DNA from: Hofstenia miamia
Lineage: Eukaryota > Xenacoelomorpha > Acoela > Hofsteniidae
Length of the DNA: 64,000 nucleotides
Assembly (NCBI GenBank): GCA_900660155.1
Contig: CABFPE010000006.1
Location: 2,149,149 to 2,213,148, forward strand
Direction: 5' to 3'
The notes under the pieces were generated by a model that was not told the origin of the DNA, did no database searches, and saw only the letters and a program-made list of their open reading frames with translations. Position 1 is the stretch's first letter. Each line of letters starts with the position of its first letter. A program made the translations under genes and the position numbers. Below are positions 24,410-37,057 of the stretch, in pieces.

Positions 24410-25518
24410 ATTTATAACTTCGATTAAAATAATGATAACGTATTTTATTTTGTAATTGAAACTGCTAGAGAAACTTAGCCAACATATTTCTTTGTAGGCT
24501 CGACAGATCATTCAGCCTGGTTTTGTAGTTTATATGATGTCATTTTGCAAACGTCACCCTAAAATTATTCTATGAGTATATCGAAAATATGAAGTCATTG
24601 GTACAATAGCCTCTTCTTTTTCTAGTTTGTCCAAGCTGCTCCAAAATTAAAACACTATGTGCACCATTGAAACAAAACAATTTTTCCTGCATAATCTATG
24701 TTTTGTAGCCTCATTATATTCATTTTATAGATCTTTTTACTTTTTTACTTTTAATAAAACTGTCAATAAAGTATGTTCTGTGAAGACGTTGAAATGGTAG
24801 CTATCAAAAGTAGTTGTAAAAATGATATACTGCAATAAACAGCAGAAGTTTTAAAGAAGAGTACTTAGATTCATTGCAAAGATAAAACATTACTAACAAA
24901 GTGTCGCTGAATTTGAAACTAATTGATGACTTTGAATAACAATTCCAAATAATTAATTTGAACAAGGCTTTAACAATAAACTCATTGATACAGCCAATGA
25001 CAAGCGTTTTAATTAACCTTTAGATGAATATGAGATTGGTTTGAATTTAGTACTAATATCGTTTATAAATGTTTAGAAGCAATTACCATACATGTAATAT
25101 GATTTTAAAGAGAATGCACGTGTGTTGAAATTGTCTGCTAGCACACTCTAATTGGGGAGTTGCTAGCTGTGATTTAATGAGAACAATAACCTAGTGGAGT
25201 ATTAACTCTATTAATGGAATAAAATTATATTTCCTCTAATGATGGATAAAACAATTAAAAATGAGGCTTAATCGCTCTGATTCGAACACATATGTTGCTA
25301 GAATGATGCGGAATTTGATACTCAGGTGATTTTGCCGAATCAATGTGATGCTAGCATTAAAGGATTAAATAAATCACGTATGCAAAGATATCTGGCAACA
25401 CCTGAGCTGCATTGACCCCAAGAGACTAATTTGACACCCCACTACCCAGAGACACTCCGCACCCTAATTCATGTCAAGAATTTTACTATAAATGGGCCTA
25501 TAAACGGCCGCTTGACAC
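24410..25518. repeat. 1109-base direct duplicate, copy 2
   Basis: Twin of 20817-21925, ending at the N at 25519. It most likely represents the same genomic locus. Confidence 0.9.
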
Positions 25519-25519
25519 N

Positions 25520-25844
25520 CAAGAAGCAAGTGAATCAATCAACCGAGGGAATCCTGACCACAAACATGAGGAGGCGAGTACGCAGAAGTTCTCAAACCAG
25601 ATGTCGATTTGAGGGCAGAAGGGACAAGAATGAAGAGATGGTCAATAGATGACATAGAGTTAAGAGGCGTCCTAGTAGTACTCGAAGCTGATTCAAGGGC
25701 AGAGATACAAACAGACAATGGGCCTCTTCACAGCTTAACTTTCCTTATGGGGGATCACTTCACCAATTCGAGGGCGGTGAAACAACCGGAGTTCCAGGGG
25801 AAGGTGTGAGTGGTGGAAGAACCGTGGAGATCCAGAAGTGATTC
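25520..25844. other. GC-richer orphan piece between two Ns
   Basis: This 325-base piece is bounded by Ns at 25519 and 25845 and has a composition near 48% GC, unlike everything around it. Plus-strand frames of about 70 codons are open in it, one reading 'RMKRWSIDDIELRGVLVV'. I recognise no family. Its neighbours overlap other contigs, so it was probably placed here wrongly and may be a repeat or contaminant. Confidence 0.4.
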
Positions 25845-25845
25845 N

Positions 25846-25972
25846 ATGGTATTTTTCTATTTTTTGCTCTAATATCACACTTTTCTACTATTAATTTCAT
25901 TAAGAAATTCAATAGCAATCCATTTCTTAAGTTTTACATTGGAGTGTTTTGTGTGAATTAGTACAAAATGAA
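25846..25972. repeat. 127-base direct duplicate of 23738-23864
   Basis: Start of the contig that continues into 25973 onward. Appears identical to its twin. Confidence 0.9.
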
Positions 25973-28059
25973 TATTAAAAAATTCAAATGAGTTTCCTTT
26001 TAATAAACATTTAACGTAAATGTCTAAGGCATGAAAGCCATTTTTCGAAATCTGCAAAAATTACAGAATTTAGCCATTTATTTTACATCCCTAGAATTTA
26101 CCAGAATTTTCCGATAATTGTTAAGAATACACAAAAATCTATACTTTATGGAAGAATTTTTCATGACTTCTCCTGCGAAATTAACTTCAGACGGTAAAAA
26201 ATGTATTGATAAACTTTTTGGTGCATTGATTTTGATTCTGTTTAAAATAATCGATATGTACCAGCGACTGTATCAATGGCTATCTTTAAAAAATTTAATT
26301 GCACTCCATTCTTTAAGAGGTTTGTATTTTCTCATTCCGAGGTGAAGGCATGTAACTTATTAAAGTTTCGCTGTTGTCGTAAAAATGCTCTTCTGTGACT
26401 CATCAAACCTGGCATGGTACTTGTAGTGATATATACTATGCACAATTAGTAATTAATGAAATTAATTGAGATATTTGTCATCAACTCATTCAACTTGGCA
26501 TTAATACTAGATGAGAATACAAATGATTGATATGTAAATTATATGGTTGTGAAGAAGTGCTTCTTATGAACTAAATTTTCTTGGTCAACATGACCGTAAT
26601 TGCTTTCGGGTTGAACAGCTGTCATATAGTGTTGCAGTCTGCTACACACGTCTAGACACTTTATGCATGACTTGCATGAATGTGTGAAATGTATGTTGTT
26701 ATTATTGAATCTAGAGAATCTCAGCTATTTGATTATGCTAATCGAAGTAATTGGGTAATAAATCTTTTAAATTTTGATATTCTGTATAACGAATGTGGTA
26801 ATTTTAAAGTTGTGGTTGAATAAGCTAGTAAGTCATCGACTTCCTTTTCCTACTTCCTTTGAATTAGTATTGTTGAAATTGATATATCCTTGTAAAGAAG
26901 ACTAGCCTACAAATACTTGCTCAATATTATAGTTGCTTGTTATCTATTCTTTGAATATTCACTGTGACATATTTAAACGGTTCTCTTAGACTAATTACTA
27001 AATGCGTTTTGCTGTGGTTGAAGTAGTTGAAAATTCTGAATTTTTAAACAAATAAATTCTCTTCATTTTCATGTAATTATGAGGTTTCCAGTCCCAGGAA
27101 GCAACAAAATCTTTCACTGTTTCTCTATATGTTGATAGATCTCACAAGTCCATTGAGGCGTGACATGCGCAAAGTCAGAAGTCGTAGCGCCGAAGAGTGA
27201 AAAAGAAAGATGAGGCTTTCTTCTATAACACAGTGCTTTCAGATCTTTATATTTGTTTGGTTTTGGAGATATAAGCATTTAAAAAGTTTCTCAAGAACCA
27301 TAACAATTGTAAAATATTTGTGGCAGTTTAAGGTTAAGCAGTATGAATTGGTATTAAAAGCGAATAAAGTACTGAAATTAAGGAATAGCAAGAAAAAAAT
27401 CTACAATTTCAAGCAGATATAAAAAAATCTGGAAAACACTTTATAGTCCCTTAGGTCTCGTTCTAGTATATATGCTTTTGTGGTGTTTTCAGATTTTAGA
27501 TATCTTTGTTACTTCATGAGCGATAAGTAGTCAAAGATTGTAAAAATTTTCCGGATTAATTTGGATTAACACTTGTCACTGTGAATGTCACAGAAGAAAA
27601 GTTCCTGGGCTCTTTCAAATATTATATGTTTCAATTTCAATGTGGAATTTATCAATTTCAATTGACATTATAATTGTTTAACGTACATGTATGTCCTTTG
27701 TAAATGGCAAACTGTTTTTCCATATTTTATGAGCCTATTATGAAATTTGGAAATCCTGGACACAACTATTGGTGAACGTGCTCCAACAAAATGTTGAAAA
27801 CGTATACTAAAGTGTATTGCTGTATCTGAAGTACTCGAAGAGATTTCTTGAATATTCAATTTTTTGAAAAAATTGAAATACTTACCAATGCCTGTGAGAG
27901 CTTAGGGCTCATTATAAGCTTGCATCACTATGCCCACATATGACCTAGTTCATGGTCTACATGAACAAAGCAATAAGATTCATATATGATGTATTCCTGA
28001 GAAGAGTTTAATGTATTTAAAATGAATAATATTGCATTAACTGATAATAAGAACTTTTC
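25973..28059. other. gene-poor AT-rich stretch
   Basis: No exon is supported. Open frames at 26118-26345 and 27210-27422 have no domain or splice support. Confidence 0.5.
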
Positions 28060-28560
28060 TTACTTACTTTGTGGCAAACGAACTAATATCAAAATATCCA
28101 GAGTTTTGGTTACATTATTGTTTATTGATAACAACACTAAACTAAAAATCCTGTCATTTTCCAATGATGACCTGAAATAATTCTTAGTGTTTTTGTGAAC
28201 TGAAAAGGTTCCTTCACCTTCTGTGTTGGCTGCAAGCATAAATGTGTACATCAACTCTACATTTGAAAGTCTGTTTGTGACTTTTTCTTGGGGCATGTTA
28301 TGTATTAGCATAAAGCAGAGACCAGTACGAATGTAATGTTCCCACAAAATGGACAAACGAATTAATGAAAACATCCTCTATGTCATCTATGAAGCCAAGT
28401 TTAAGCTCTGCTGCCCTTGCTTTATTTCTTTTTTAGGGAAAGGACAAAGATCAGTACACAAAATTTCTCGTTAAGTAATTTGCATGCTGGTTGAAACTCT
28501 TCGTAATCTGGCACTAGTGATTTTTCTTTATCTTTGAAATTGTGTAAGCTACGCCTTGAA
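28060..28560 (-). pseudogene. hAT transposase C-terminal relic
   Basis: The minus frame at 28060-28374 reads 'RLSNVELMYTFMLAANTEGE', then GTFSVHKNTKNYFRSSL and NDRIFSLVLLSI. This follows the hAT C-terminal dimerisation pattern, in which a 'PVANxExERxFSxLKxIKNxLRSS' block is followed by 'ERLxxLxILSI' (ZMYM1-like branch). The usual Pro-Val has changed, and the Arg of ERxFS is missing. Coding traces continue upstream to about 28560 with stops. The rest of the transposase is absent, and no terminal repeats were identified. Confidence 0.6.
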
Positions 28561-29849
28561 AAGTCACACAAAACAATAAAACCGTTTTACAATTCAACTA
28601 CTCAATGATATCTAAACAAAGAAAGTTCTTGTTCAGCCAACTGCAGCCCCCTAACGTGCGGGGCAGTAAGCCCGGGCCTAGTGGGCCTAAAGCATAATTC
28701 GTCCCTCACTCCTATTGTTCAAAAAATCAGGAGGTCAAGAACCCATGGGATCAATAACTAACATTAACAGGTAATTTTATGCAGGTACACAACCCACCAC
28801 CGCAAAGTAAGAGATTTTAGGTAAATAATTGTTTCGCTTTTGCAAATACTTGTGAGTTTTAATATTATATTCATGAATTCAATACTTTAGCCGATTTCCA
28901 GTTGTCATTACGTTCAAATGTCATTGAATTAGTAAATTTGATACATATTTTGGATTTTTGTTGATTTTCCTTGTATGACATAGTTGTGGAGACATTGCAC
29001 TTTTTATTTGTCCTAATGTTCCCTAGTTTGTTTGCTGATTTATTATTTTGCACATCAATAAATGCTTTGCGTTTGAATATATAATTCCATTCTTCACAGG
29101 CTCGTCTTCAAAATATCCTTGTAATGAGTGGACATATTTTATTGGTTTTTTATTAATGCTTTACATTTTCATTTAGTAACTTTTTCTCAATTTGTTTGCT
29201 GATTGGTTAACATGTTCTCACTTTTTAAAATATTAGACAAATCGTATAACTTTTTCTCCAATTCCACATTTGCAATTATCCTTGCAATTATCCCTGCGGC
29301 TGATTTCCTAATTTGATATCCATTGGTTGAAGATTATCCTATTTAAAAATCACATAGTTCACACACTTTTACTAAAATTATTAGTTCAGTAAATAAATTC
29401 ACATCAAAAGCTTTTAAATTCTAAATGAGTGCAAGATCTATTGTAAAGTGAGGGCTACTTTTCTGAATTTTTCTATCAAGATGTTCCGATATTATTACAA
29501 TTTCATTTAAAATTTGACAATAGCAATGTGAGAAAGCACCATAGTAAGATATCATTGTGTTCCGATCTATGGATGTATATTAAATTTATTATAAATATTA
29601 AAGAAATTCAATTTGGTACTAAACTGTGTAAGGCATGTAGTTGATGTACTGTTAAAGGTCTAACTTTAAAAATATATTCTATTATTATATTTTTGTTTAT
29701 TTAAGAAGAATGATAGGGATTAGCACCCCTACTAATGAGCTGATGTAAAAAATATCCTCATTTCTAGCTTTTAGTGATCAGAAAAAAGCAGTTAGTTATA
29801 TATTCAACAATATAAAAGTTTGCTTTCTTTTGCTTTTAAAACACTGTTT
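28561..29849. other. no gene seen
   Basis: A short GC-rich palindromic patch at about 28640-28690 stands out and might be a decayed transposon end. The rest is AT-rich without coding support. Confidence 0.4.
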
Positions 29850-30600
29850 TGTCGCCAAAAGCCTACTGCTTGCCTTCAATAGTAGTGCACTGGGGCCACC
29901 AATGTTTTGCTTGTGTGTCATCGTGAACCACCAATTAGCCATCAGTGTTTCTACGGTCTACCACCGGGCAATTCCCATCATTGTCCAAAAGTTTTCACCG
30001 ATTTTGGAAATATTTCTGCAATTTGTTGAAAATTTGGAGAAATCGATTTCTTTTTTCAATGGTTGCATTATGCAAAATTGTGTCTTTTTTACATTATGCA
30101 ATTTATGCATACTTATATATTTAAACAATTTTACCAATTTTATTTAATTGGTTTTCCACAAAATTGATGTATAATCTACACAATCTTCATTTTCACAGCC
30201 AAGTACATTCTTTTTGTCATTTTCATGTAAATTGAATAGTAGAGGCCCTCGTTGGTTCATTGAGGTACACCATTTTTTACAGTTAGATATTAAGTAATAA
30301 GTTTGTGCAAGTTAAAAATTGATTGTTTCGTATTTGGATGTGGAAATATTGTTTCTTATAGATTCTTGAGAAAACGTAATAATGTAATCATTGTTTTGTC
30401 AACCGCTATTATTGAAATAAATTGTGTATTCAAAAATTATTTACATAAAGTTAATTTAAAGCCTTTTTAGCACCGGAAAAGCATCAAATCATATATATTC
30501 TATAATTTCTACACAGAGATCATTTTTGAAAATGATAAACGAAATGTATACTTCATGATGCTAAATAAGAATCCTTTTAAAAAAAATCAAAAATTACCAA
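29850..30600 (+). mobile_element. LINE endonuclease relic
   Basis: A plus-strand frame reads 'FYGLPPGNSHHCPKVFTDFG' (about 29950-30010). This is close to the VYRPPxNSxxxFxxDF block of the apurinic-type endonuclease in CR1/L2/Jockey-group LINEs. Degraded reading continues with FFFQWLHYAK where GDFNxHxDK is expected, then IFTAKYILFV where the family has LIFTS. Several stops and frame changes make it an old relic. The reverse-transcriptase part is absent downstream. Confidence 0.45.
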
Positions 30601-33600
30601 AACCTCAATAGTATATATGTATATATATATATTGTTTGTTTAGTATCGTGCAAATAGCCTTTCTGTTTGCGACATTTTGTTTTCCATGCCGGCATTGCAA
30701 CCTTGCAGTAAATACGTTTGCAAATAGCAGCGATGTCAAGCTCTTAAAAAACCGAAGCGGGATGGAGGTTTTAAGAAATTATGGCATTACACGTGCAAAC
30801 AATTCAACATTATCAATCACTAGGTGTTCTTTACTTAGATGGGTCAAATCACTAAAGTTTCTTTTCAATCTGGCTAATTAAAATTTAGCCTGTTCTTAAT
30901 AAATTTAATTGTTCAACTTACTACTAACAAATGTTAATAACTACGCATATCTTTGAAAGTTGCCATTTCTTGAAAGAACTAATCAAAGTTTAATAATATG
31001 TAAAATATGCAGTCAAAACCCAAACAGAAACACATTTTCTTTCGTAAGCAATTTTGTAAAAACGTGGACTTTCAGAGTTGAATCGGTCACTAAAATTTTG
31101 CTTACAGCATTCCCCTTTTCAGGATTTTGAAACAATGTTCTAAATTAGGAAATTTAATATTTTCACATTTGAAGCAAAAAAAATTTGTTATACTGAACCA
31201 AATGTTAGTTTATTAATAGTTTCGTCTCATATATATGTATTTACGAATTTAAGATTATAGTTTCGGCCTCGGTGTAATTTTTTGCATTGAAGTTTGGTAC
31301 ACTTAAGAACTTTCTAAGATAGTTTTCAAAGATGGACTGAAATTTGTATTGAACATGCTCGAAATTGAATTCGAATGTACGTTCAAAAATTCGAATCTTG
31401 TTAAAGAGAAGCATGGTAAGTTTCTGGTGGAGAACCGAAATTTGTAAATCAAAATTGTTTAACTGTTAACCTCTGGGTGGAAGTTGTAAATGACATGTCT
31501 CAATGGATTTCTTCTTTGTTCAAGTTTCACTGTTTTATTAACATTAACAATTAACAGATGTTTTTGGAATAGAAAACATTTCATAAACTATATATTCAGA
31601 TTCCAATTCGAATAAAATGTGAATTTGCAAGGCCCTAACTAGATTTAACTTTTAATTCCTAGGTGGTCGAGTTGCTTTGTCATTAAAGCGGTTTTTGACG
31701 CACAAAATTTACATTTGCTTGGCGACTGTATGAGAGAAATTTCCCAATATTTACAGTACAAAGGCTTTAGTGAAAGAGTGAAAATGCTAGACATTGATAT
31801 GTAAAACGTTTGGGAAGCCGATCTTTTTTTGGAATTTATTTCAATCCAAGACTATTTTGCCCTGCTTTTTAATTTAGGGGCCTCCATTTTATTGGGAGTT
31901 TTGAGGAGATCCTTGCATTTTTATTTGTGTATAGCAAAATATATATATTGCCTTAAGTTTATTCTTAATAATATAAATAGATTTTTACTCCACAGCTCAT
32001 AAGTAATTTGGAATGACGTTTACATATGCTGTTTTAGAATCGGGTTTTAAAAAGTGAAATTCGTCTGATCCGAATCCAAAGTTAGAAAAAGTAATCCGTA
32101 ATAATTCGAAAGACATTAATTTCTTTAGAAAATTCAATTTTTGCTACGAAGCTTTAATGTATGACGAGTAAAGCTGGAAGCTGTGTCTATTACTACAACA
32201 CTGTCACAAAAATTAGAGGAAAGTTGGATTTCTAAAGAATTAAAGGCTGAGTGAAATTTGCTTTTTTAAAATGTGTTTTATTAATGAATGCTTAGTTTCT
32301 ATTTAGTTTACGGCTTTGCGGATTTCAAGTTTAAAATTAAGTATGCGGATTACATGTGAGGTCGTGGATTCAAAAAGTTCCTTACTGTGAGCAGCAATTT
32401 GGTCGGATATCATGTGGATCAACTGCGAGTTGGGTCACAAAGTCTTTGACCCATTTGCAACTTTCATTCACATTTATCCACAAACAACCAGCTGTAAAGA
32501 CAGTTTTAAGATATAATTCTCTTCAATATTGCATTTTCATTTTAAATTTGCACGCAATTTATGTGGATTTATAGGGCAGAACCGTCTCCCACTCGGAAAA
32601 TAAATTTTGCTCTCAATCTCATCTATAAAATTCCGCTCCGAATCAAACTTAAACAAGCCTGTGACGTTGATGCCTCAAACAGTCTGCCTTTTTAATCATT
32701 TCTCTTCCGCTTACAAATTTCTGTAAATTTATATTAGTTCCTTTTTTAAATTTTTTTTCGGAATTTATTTCTCATGTATCAAAGCATCCTAAATATTTGT
32801 GTTGCCTTGTCATGGATAAATTTAAGCATTGAAAATTAAATTTAGAATACATTTTAATCCGCAAGATGGCGAATAATACATGTGATCATTCCTAAACAAG
32901 AGTTGGTGTAGAAATTCGAATTTACAAAATTAGAATATTATAGCAATTTAGCTTAAAAGGTTTTTTTCTGTTTTTTTCGTTGAGTAATAACTATTGGTTC
33001 CCTGCTAGTACTTCAATTGCTTTTTAATAATAAAATAATGTTTCAGTTTTGTAAATAATACAAGACCTCTGATGAAATATTTATATTTTTAAAAATATAA
33101 TCTGAAAGAAATGTCCTTGCCAGATGAATTTCATTCTTAATCTCGTTAGCTGAATTTAAATTGGAGGTTCCTCAGTCATTTTAAATGCAGCTATAAACTT
33201 CAAATTTTACACAAATTTTTTCCTGAAGTTGATGCTACTCAACTTGTATAAATGCCATTACTATAAATGTACAAAGAAAATGCAACTCGATTCATTCGGA
33301 ACATTCCAAGCGTAAGTATTATGATGCTAGTATTTTTCATTTTTCAATAAACACTTACAATACAGTATGTTAGGATTTCTCAAAGCCCTAATGAAGACTA
33401 TTTAAATACTTCAAGATTTGGAATTTGCATGCCTTTAACTTTTTATGGTAGACTCTCGATTTGAAATCATTTTCATACATGTCAATTAATAAATGCTTAG
33501 TTAAAAAATATGGGAATTTTTAAATCACATGCTGTCTTTTAACATTATTGTTAATACAAACTTTATCCCACTTACATATTTTAACCTCATAATAACTTTT

Positions 33601-33712
33601 TTCTAACTTTAATCCTTTCCAATGCATTACAACAATTGTTATCATTGTAGTATTTTTAAAATGATGAATTAACGATGTAAATATCTAATCTAAATAATGC
33701 CATGTTGCTTCA

Positions 33713-33759
<47 letters not shown>

Positions 33760-34141
33760 ATTCTACAATTAGTTTTTGGAAATGGAAATTCTTGTGGGCC
33801 CACATGACACTCTTTCATAACAGCAATGTTCGAGTTAGAATTAAAAATGTTTAAAGATATAACATTAGTGATGAGTAGAGATGTTTCCCATTTCGAAAAC
33901 CTTAACAATTCGGTTTTGCTGAAATATTCTTGGTTGGGTTATTACTAAAGTCCGCAATTTTAGTTTTCCGGTTAATCACTCACCAAAATTGGTTAATAAG
34001 CAGGCTTACTTTCACATAAAATACTAATTTGCCAATCACTTCCCTCAACTTTGAAAGAATATAATACATTATCTTGATGTAATAATAAGATGACTCCAAA
34101 GTTAAGCAAATACAATATACATTAATTTTAATTTATTTAGT
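30601..34141. other. gene-poor AT-rich stretch
   Basis: No exon is supported. A (TA)n run of about 38 bases lies at 33715-33752. The open frame at 30636-30881 starts without ATG and has no splice support. Confidence 0.5.
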
Positions 34142-34328
34142 TTATAGTTCAAAAAATGTATTGGGTGGAAGCTCACTTAGTACCTCTAGTTTTGGCAACA
34201 CTGGCATAAAGGTTGATATAGGATTGGATATGAACGTTTTTTGGGAAGTGATTAACTTGAATGCAGCGTTTGGATTGACTGTGCCCTCTTCATAAGTTGC
34301 TATGATCATCTTCTCTAGTGAACCACTG
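34142..34328 (-). CDS. candidate terminal exon, unknown protein
   Basis: After a possible acceptor (TTAG at about 34329-34332 on the minus strand), a frame of about 62 codons runs to TAA at 34142-34144. It includes 'SGSLEKMIIATYEEGTVNPN', then AAFKLITSQKTFISNP and KLEVLSELPPNTFFEL. An AATAAA-like signal follows within about 12 bases of the stop, which supports a real 3' end. The residue mix is protein-like, but no family is recognised and no upstream exon was found. It could also be the tail of a decayed element. Confidence 0.35.
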
Positions 34329-36871
34329 CTAACATCAATAAAGGTGGTAATTCAAGCATGCACTGGGGCCTTACCAAAAGATTAGTAGTTCTTATCTTCG
34401 CAATACAGACTCTTCAAGCACGCAGAAGAATGACATTGAATTAATGGCTTCATAATAAGCAACATATATAATCAAATATTCAAAACAATTTTCAGTATTA
34501 GTTAAATTTTAAAGTGAAGTGTGTCTTTTACGAAACACAAACAGATTGACATGTCGAATTGAAAATCTTAATAAACTACCAATGTGATCAGAAATTTACT
34601 ATCATGTGATTAGTAATTTATTGATATAAAATCTGGTAGTTGTAAATAATTCTTTTTGAAACAACCTTGAGAGTAAGCAATTATAAAATATTTAGAATTA
34701 GCTGTGAACAGAAGTGTTCAATTTAGGTTTGTGTCTAAAATTTTGTTCGAATAGAAATGCCGCTCAGACATTTCAATTTGTCTTCTGAAATTTTTAATAT
34801 AAAGTAATTAACACGAGACATTTGCTTTGTACATATTTCAAAACCTAATTTTCATCTCAGATATAACCACCTACCACCGAAAATGGCTAAATGACCTTTC
34901 AATTCATTTCAATGCATCATAAATATACAACATATAGTGATAGCATCTAGCATTAAAATCATTGAGTAAATATAATTTAAAAATTTAGGTAGCTCCTAAA
35001 TGTTTGCAATGATTTTATTTTCTCTTTAAACAAAGTAGAAGTCGTTGTTATAAAAGCTTAGCTTATTAAACGCGTTTAATATTCGGTGTCGTCTGGAGCC
35101 GGGAAATTCACCAGAGAGCAGCCAAAACAAGCGTTAGATTTGGCCACGCGTTATAATTGCTACTTGCAATTTACATAATCATTTCTGATTTTTATTCAGT
35201 TCGCCATCAATTATTCATTGTTTTCATTGTATGAACTGTGCCCTTATTTCTTTATTCCCGGCCGCATTCTCTAGGGTGCGGGTATTTGTTTTTCGCGCAT
35301 TCTGTTTATAAATGACAGTAGTGAGGGAATTTATTAAAATCATTGTCTCCATTCACATTCGACATAATTAAATATTTTTGCTTTCATTTATTGTATGGGA
35401 CGCATAAAACATTTGCTATTTATGTATTCATGTATTATATGCTGTTTGCTTTGATTTTCCAACAGAAACTTTCATATTCTTTTGAAATTATTTAATATTC
35501 ATTTATTTAAAATATTATTTATAAATTTGATTTCTTAGTGTTCATATTTGGTTACTGAAGAAATATCACTGAAAGATAGCAGGGCACCCATGTACATTAG
35601 AGAGTGATAATATGAGCTTATAATGGACCCGAACCCGACCAGATCAGAATATTCGCTACCCGACAATTTAATACCCGAACTCAACAAGACCGTAAACCCA
35701 AAATCGGGTCAGGTGTTAATCGGGTACCCGATGTCACTCTCTACATAATACATAGAACCTAATTTTACTGATGGCGACATATTTATTTGTTAATTTGCTG
35801 GAAGTGATTTAATTGCAAACCCAAATAGATAAATTATTTTTTTAGTTTTTGTTTCAAATTTTTTTCGTATTAAGAAGTACCAAATTTGAATGCCAATTTT
35901 TTACCAATATTTTTAAATTAGAAATTTATGTTTTCATTATTTTAGAATGAAGATATGTAGTGGGCGACGGTACATCTCAACAATGTAACCGAGGATTAAA
36001 AAATTAGGACCCGGCCTGACAATGCTTCAGGTTTTTTAAATCAACGCAAGCTGACTTATTTTTTTGACGTGACCCACTAACCTCTCTTACACTTAGAACT
36101 ATGAGCATTCCTGCACATTATTCTTAAAAGTTCAGCCATAAACAATGTGGTTATAAATCGATTAACTAAATTATAATATGCATAAACATAATACCTGAGG
36201 AATTCATTGAATTATCGTCGAATCTAATTTCGAAGTTTCATTTGCTTCTACGAAAGATGGCAATCGCTATTTAACATTTTTAGATATTGTAGTTATTTTT
36301 ATGCCGCAATAAAACAAATACAATCCATGTTTGATATTAAAATTTTTGAAACAGAGATATTGAAGCTGTGCTAAATTAATTTTTTCATTTGTTTAGCGAG
36401 CAATATGAAGCTTTTTGGTTTTGGATAATCCCAAATTTTAATCGCGTCTATTTTTCACCCATGGCTCCAAAAATTCTATTAATATTATATTCTAGCATAA
36501 TCTCCTGTATTTATTCACCTTAGCATGATGTATTAGACGGTATAATTCGCTAGCTAATAGTTATTACATGGCATATAATATTTTCATCCAATCAAAGATA
36601 TGCCGACTGCATACTATACGCTGGAAACCATTCACGTCTGCGTCTATCAGAAAAATTCAGCATTCAAAATCTTCTCATGAATTTTTATCACAATAATAAT
36701 TAACTCTTTTTAAAATTATGATGCAAATTAGTATTAAATTTATAGATCATTAAATTAAAGTAGAGTCTTAGTGCACTATAGTGTATTAGTTAATCTTTAT
36801 AATTATAAATTCAATCTTATAAGTATTTAGATTTATATATATATATTTACAAGGGAATTTATTAATATACT
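34329..36871. other. gene-poor stretch with two notable blocks
   Basis: At 35040-35330 a GC-richer noncoding block holds AAACGCGTTTAA, CCACGCG and CCCGGCCGC-like sites and could be regulatory. At 35580-36113 a segment begins CAGGGCACCC and ends GCATTCCTG, with ACCCGA-rich interior sequence, which hints at another hAT-type MITE. Its flanks do not match, so it is not called. Confidence 0.35.
36858..36863 (-). promoter_or_regulatory. polyadenylation signal AATAAA
   Basis: AATAAA on the minus strand lies nine bases after the stop codon of the cysteine-rich peptide gene. It is consistent with a short 3' UTR, although the motif is common by chance in such AT-rich DNA. Confidence 0.45.
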
Positions 36872-37057
36872 TTAATAGTTCATTTGTAGACAACTGGTGC
36901 TCAGTCTAATTGGAGCTTTCCTACAGATGAGTGATGGGCAGCATTCTGTGCTATTATGACAAAAAAAATTCTTTAGTTTACAGTCTTTGTTGAGGCAATC
37001 AATCGATGACAAAAGCAGAACATAGATGCCCAACTGTAATGCATGAATAAATTTCAT
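36872..37057 (-). CDS. small secreted cysteine-rich peptide, knottin-like
   Basis: A complete 61-residue frame runs from ATG at 37055-37057 to TAA. Residues 1-20 form a signal peptide: Lys2, a hydrophobic core GIYVLLL and a small polar end. The remainder is basic and has six cysteines at 26, 33, 39, 40, 45 and 56. Their spacing C-x6-C-x5-CC-x4-C-x10-C fits the inhibitor cystine knot pattern. A seventh Cys (21) sits at the likely cleavage site. HNST is a potential N-glycosylation site. Knottins act outside the cell as protease or channel ligands, antimicrobials or signalling peptides; nothing here shows which. No other family member is seen in the window. The start has A at -3. An open frame this short could arise by chance, but signal peptide, cysteine spacing and nearby AATAAA together make that less likely. 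Confidence 0.5.
   Translation of the reverse strand: MKFIHALQLGIYVLLLSSIDCLNKDCKLKNFFCHNSTECCPSLICRKAPIRLSTSCLQMNY

Noticed and set aside
27668-27859. Minus-strand frame with FQHFVGARSPIVV that resembles a mariner-type DNA-binding start
   Set aside because: Only one short segment fits, with no further transposase motif or terminal repeat nearby.
30636-30881. Open frame with a hydrophobic start and two cysteines, signal-peptide-like
   Set aside because: It has no ATG, no splice acceptor and no family motif.
35580-36113. Possible hAT MITE starting CAGGGCACCC and ending GCATTCCTG with ACCCGA-rich interior
   Set aside because: The flanking 8-mers do not match and the ends agree only loosely, so the borders are not supported.
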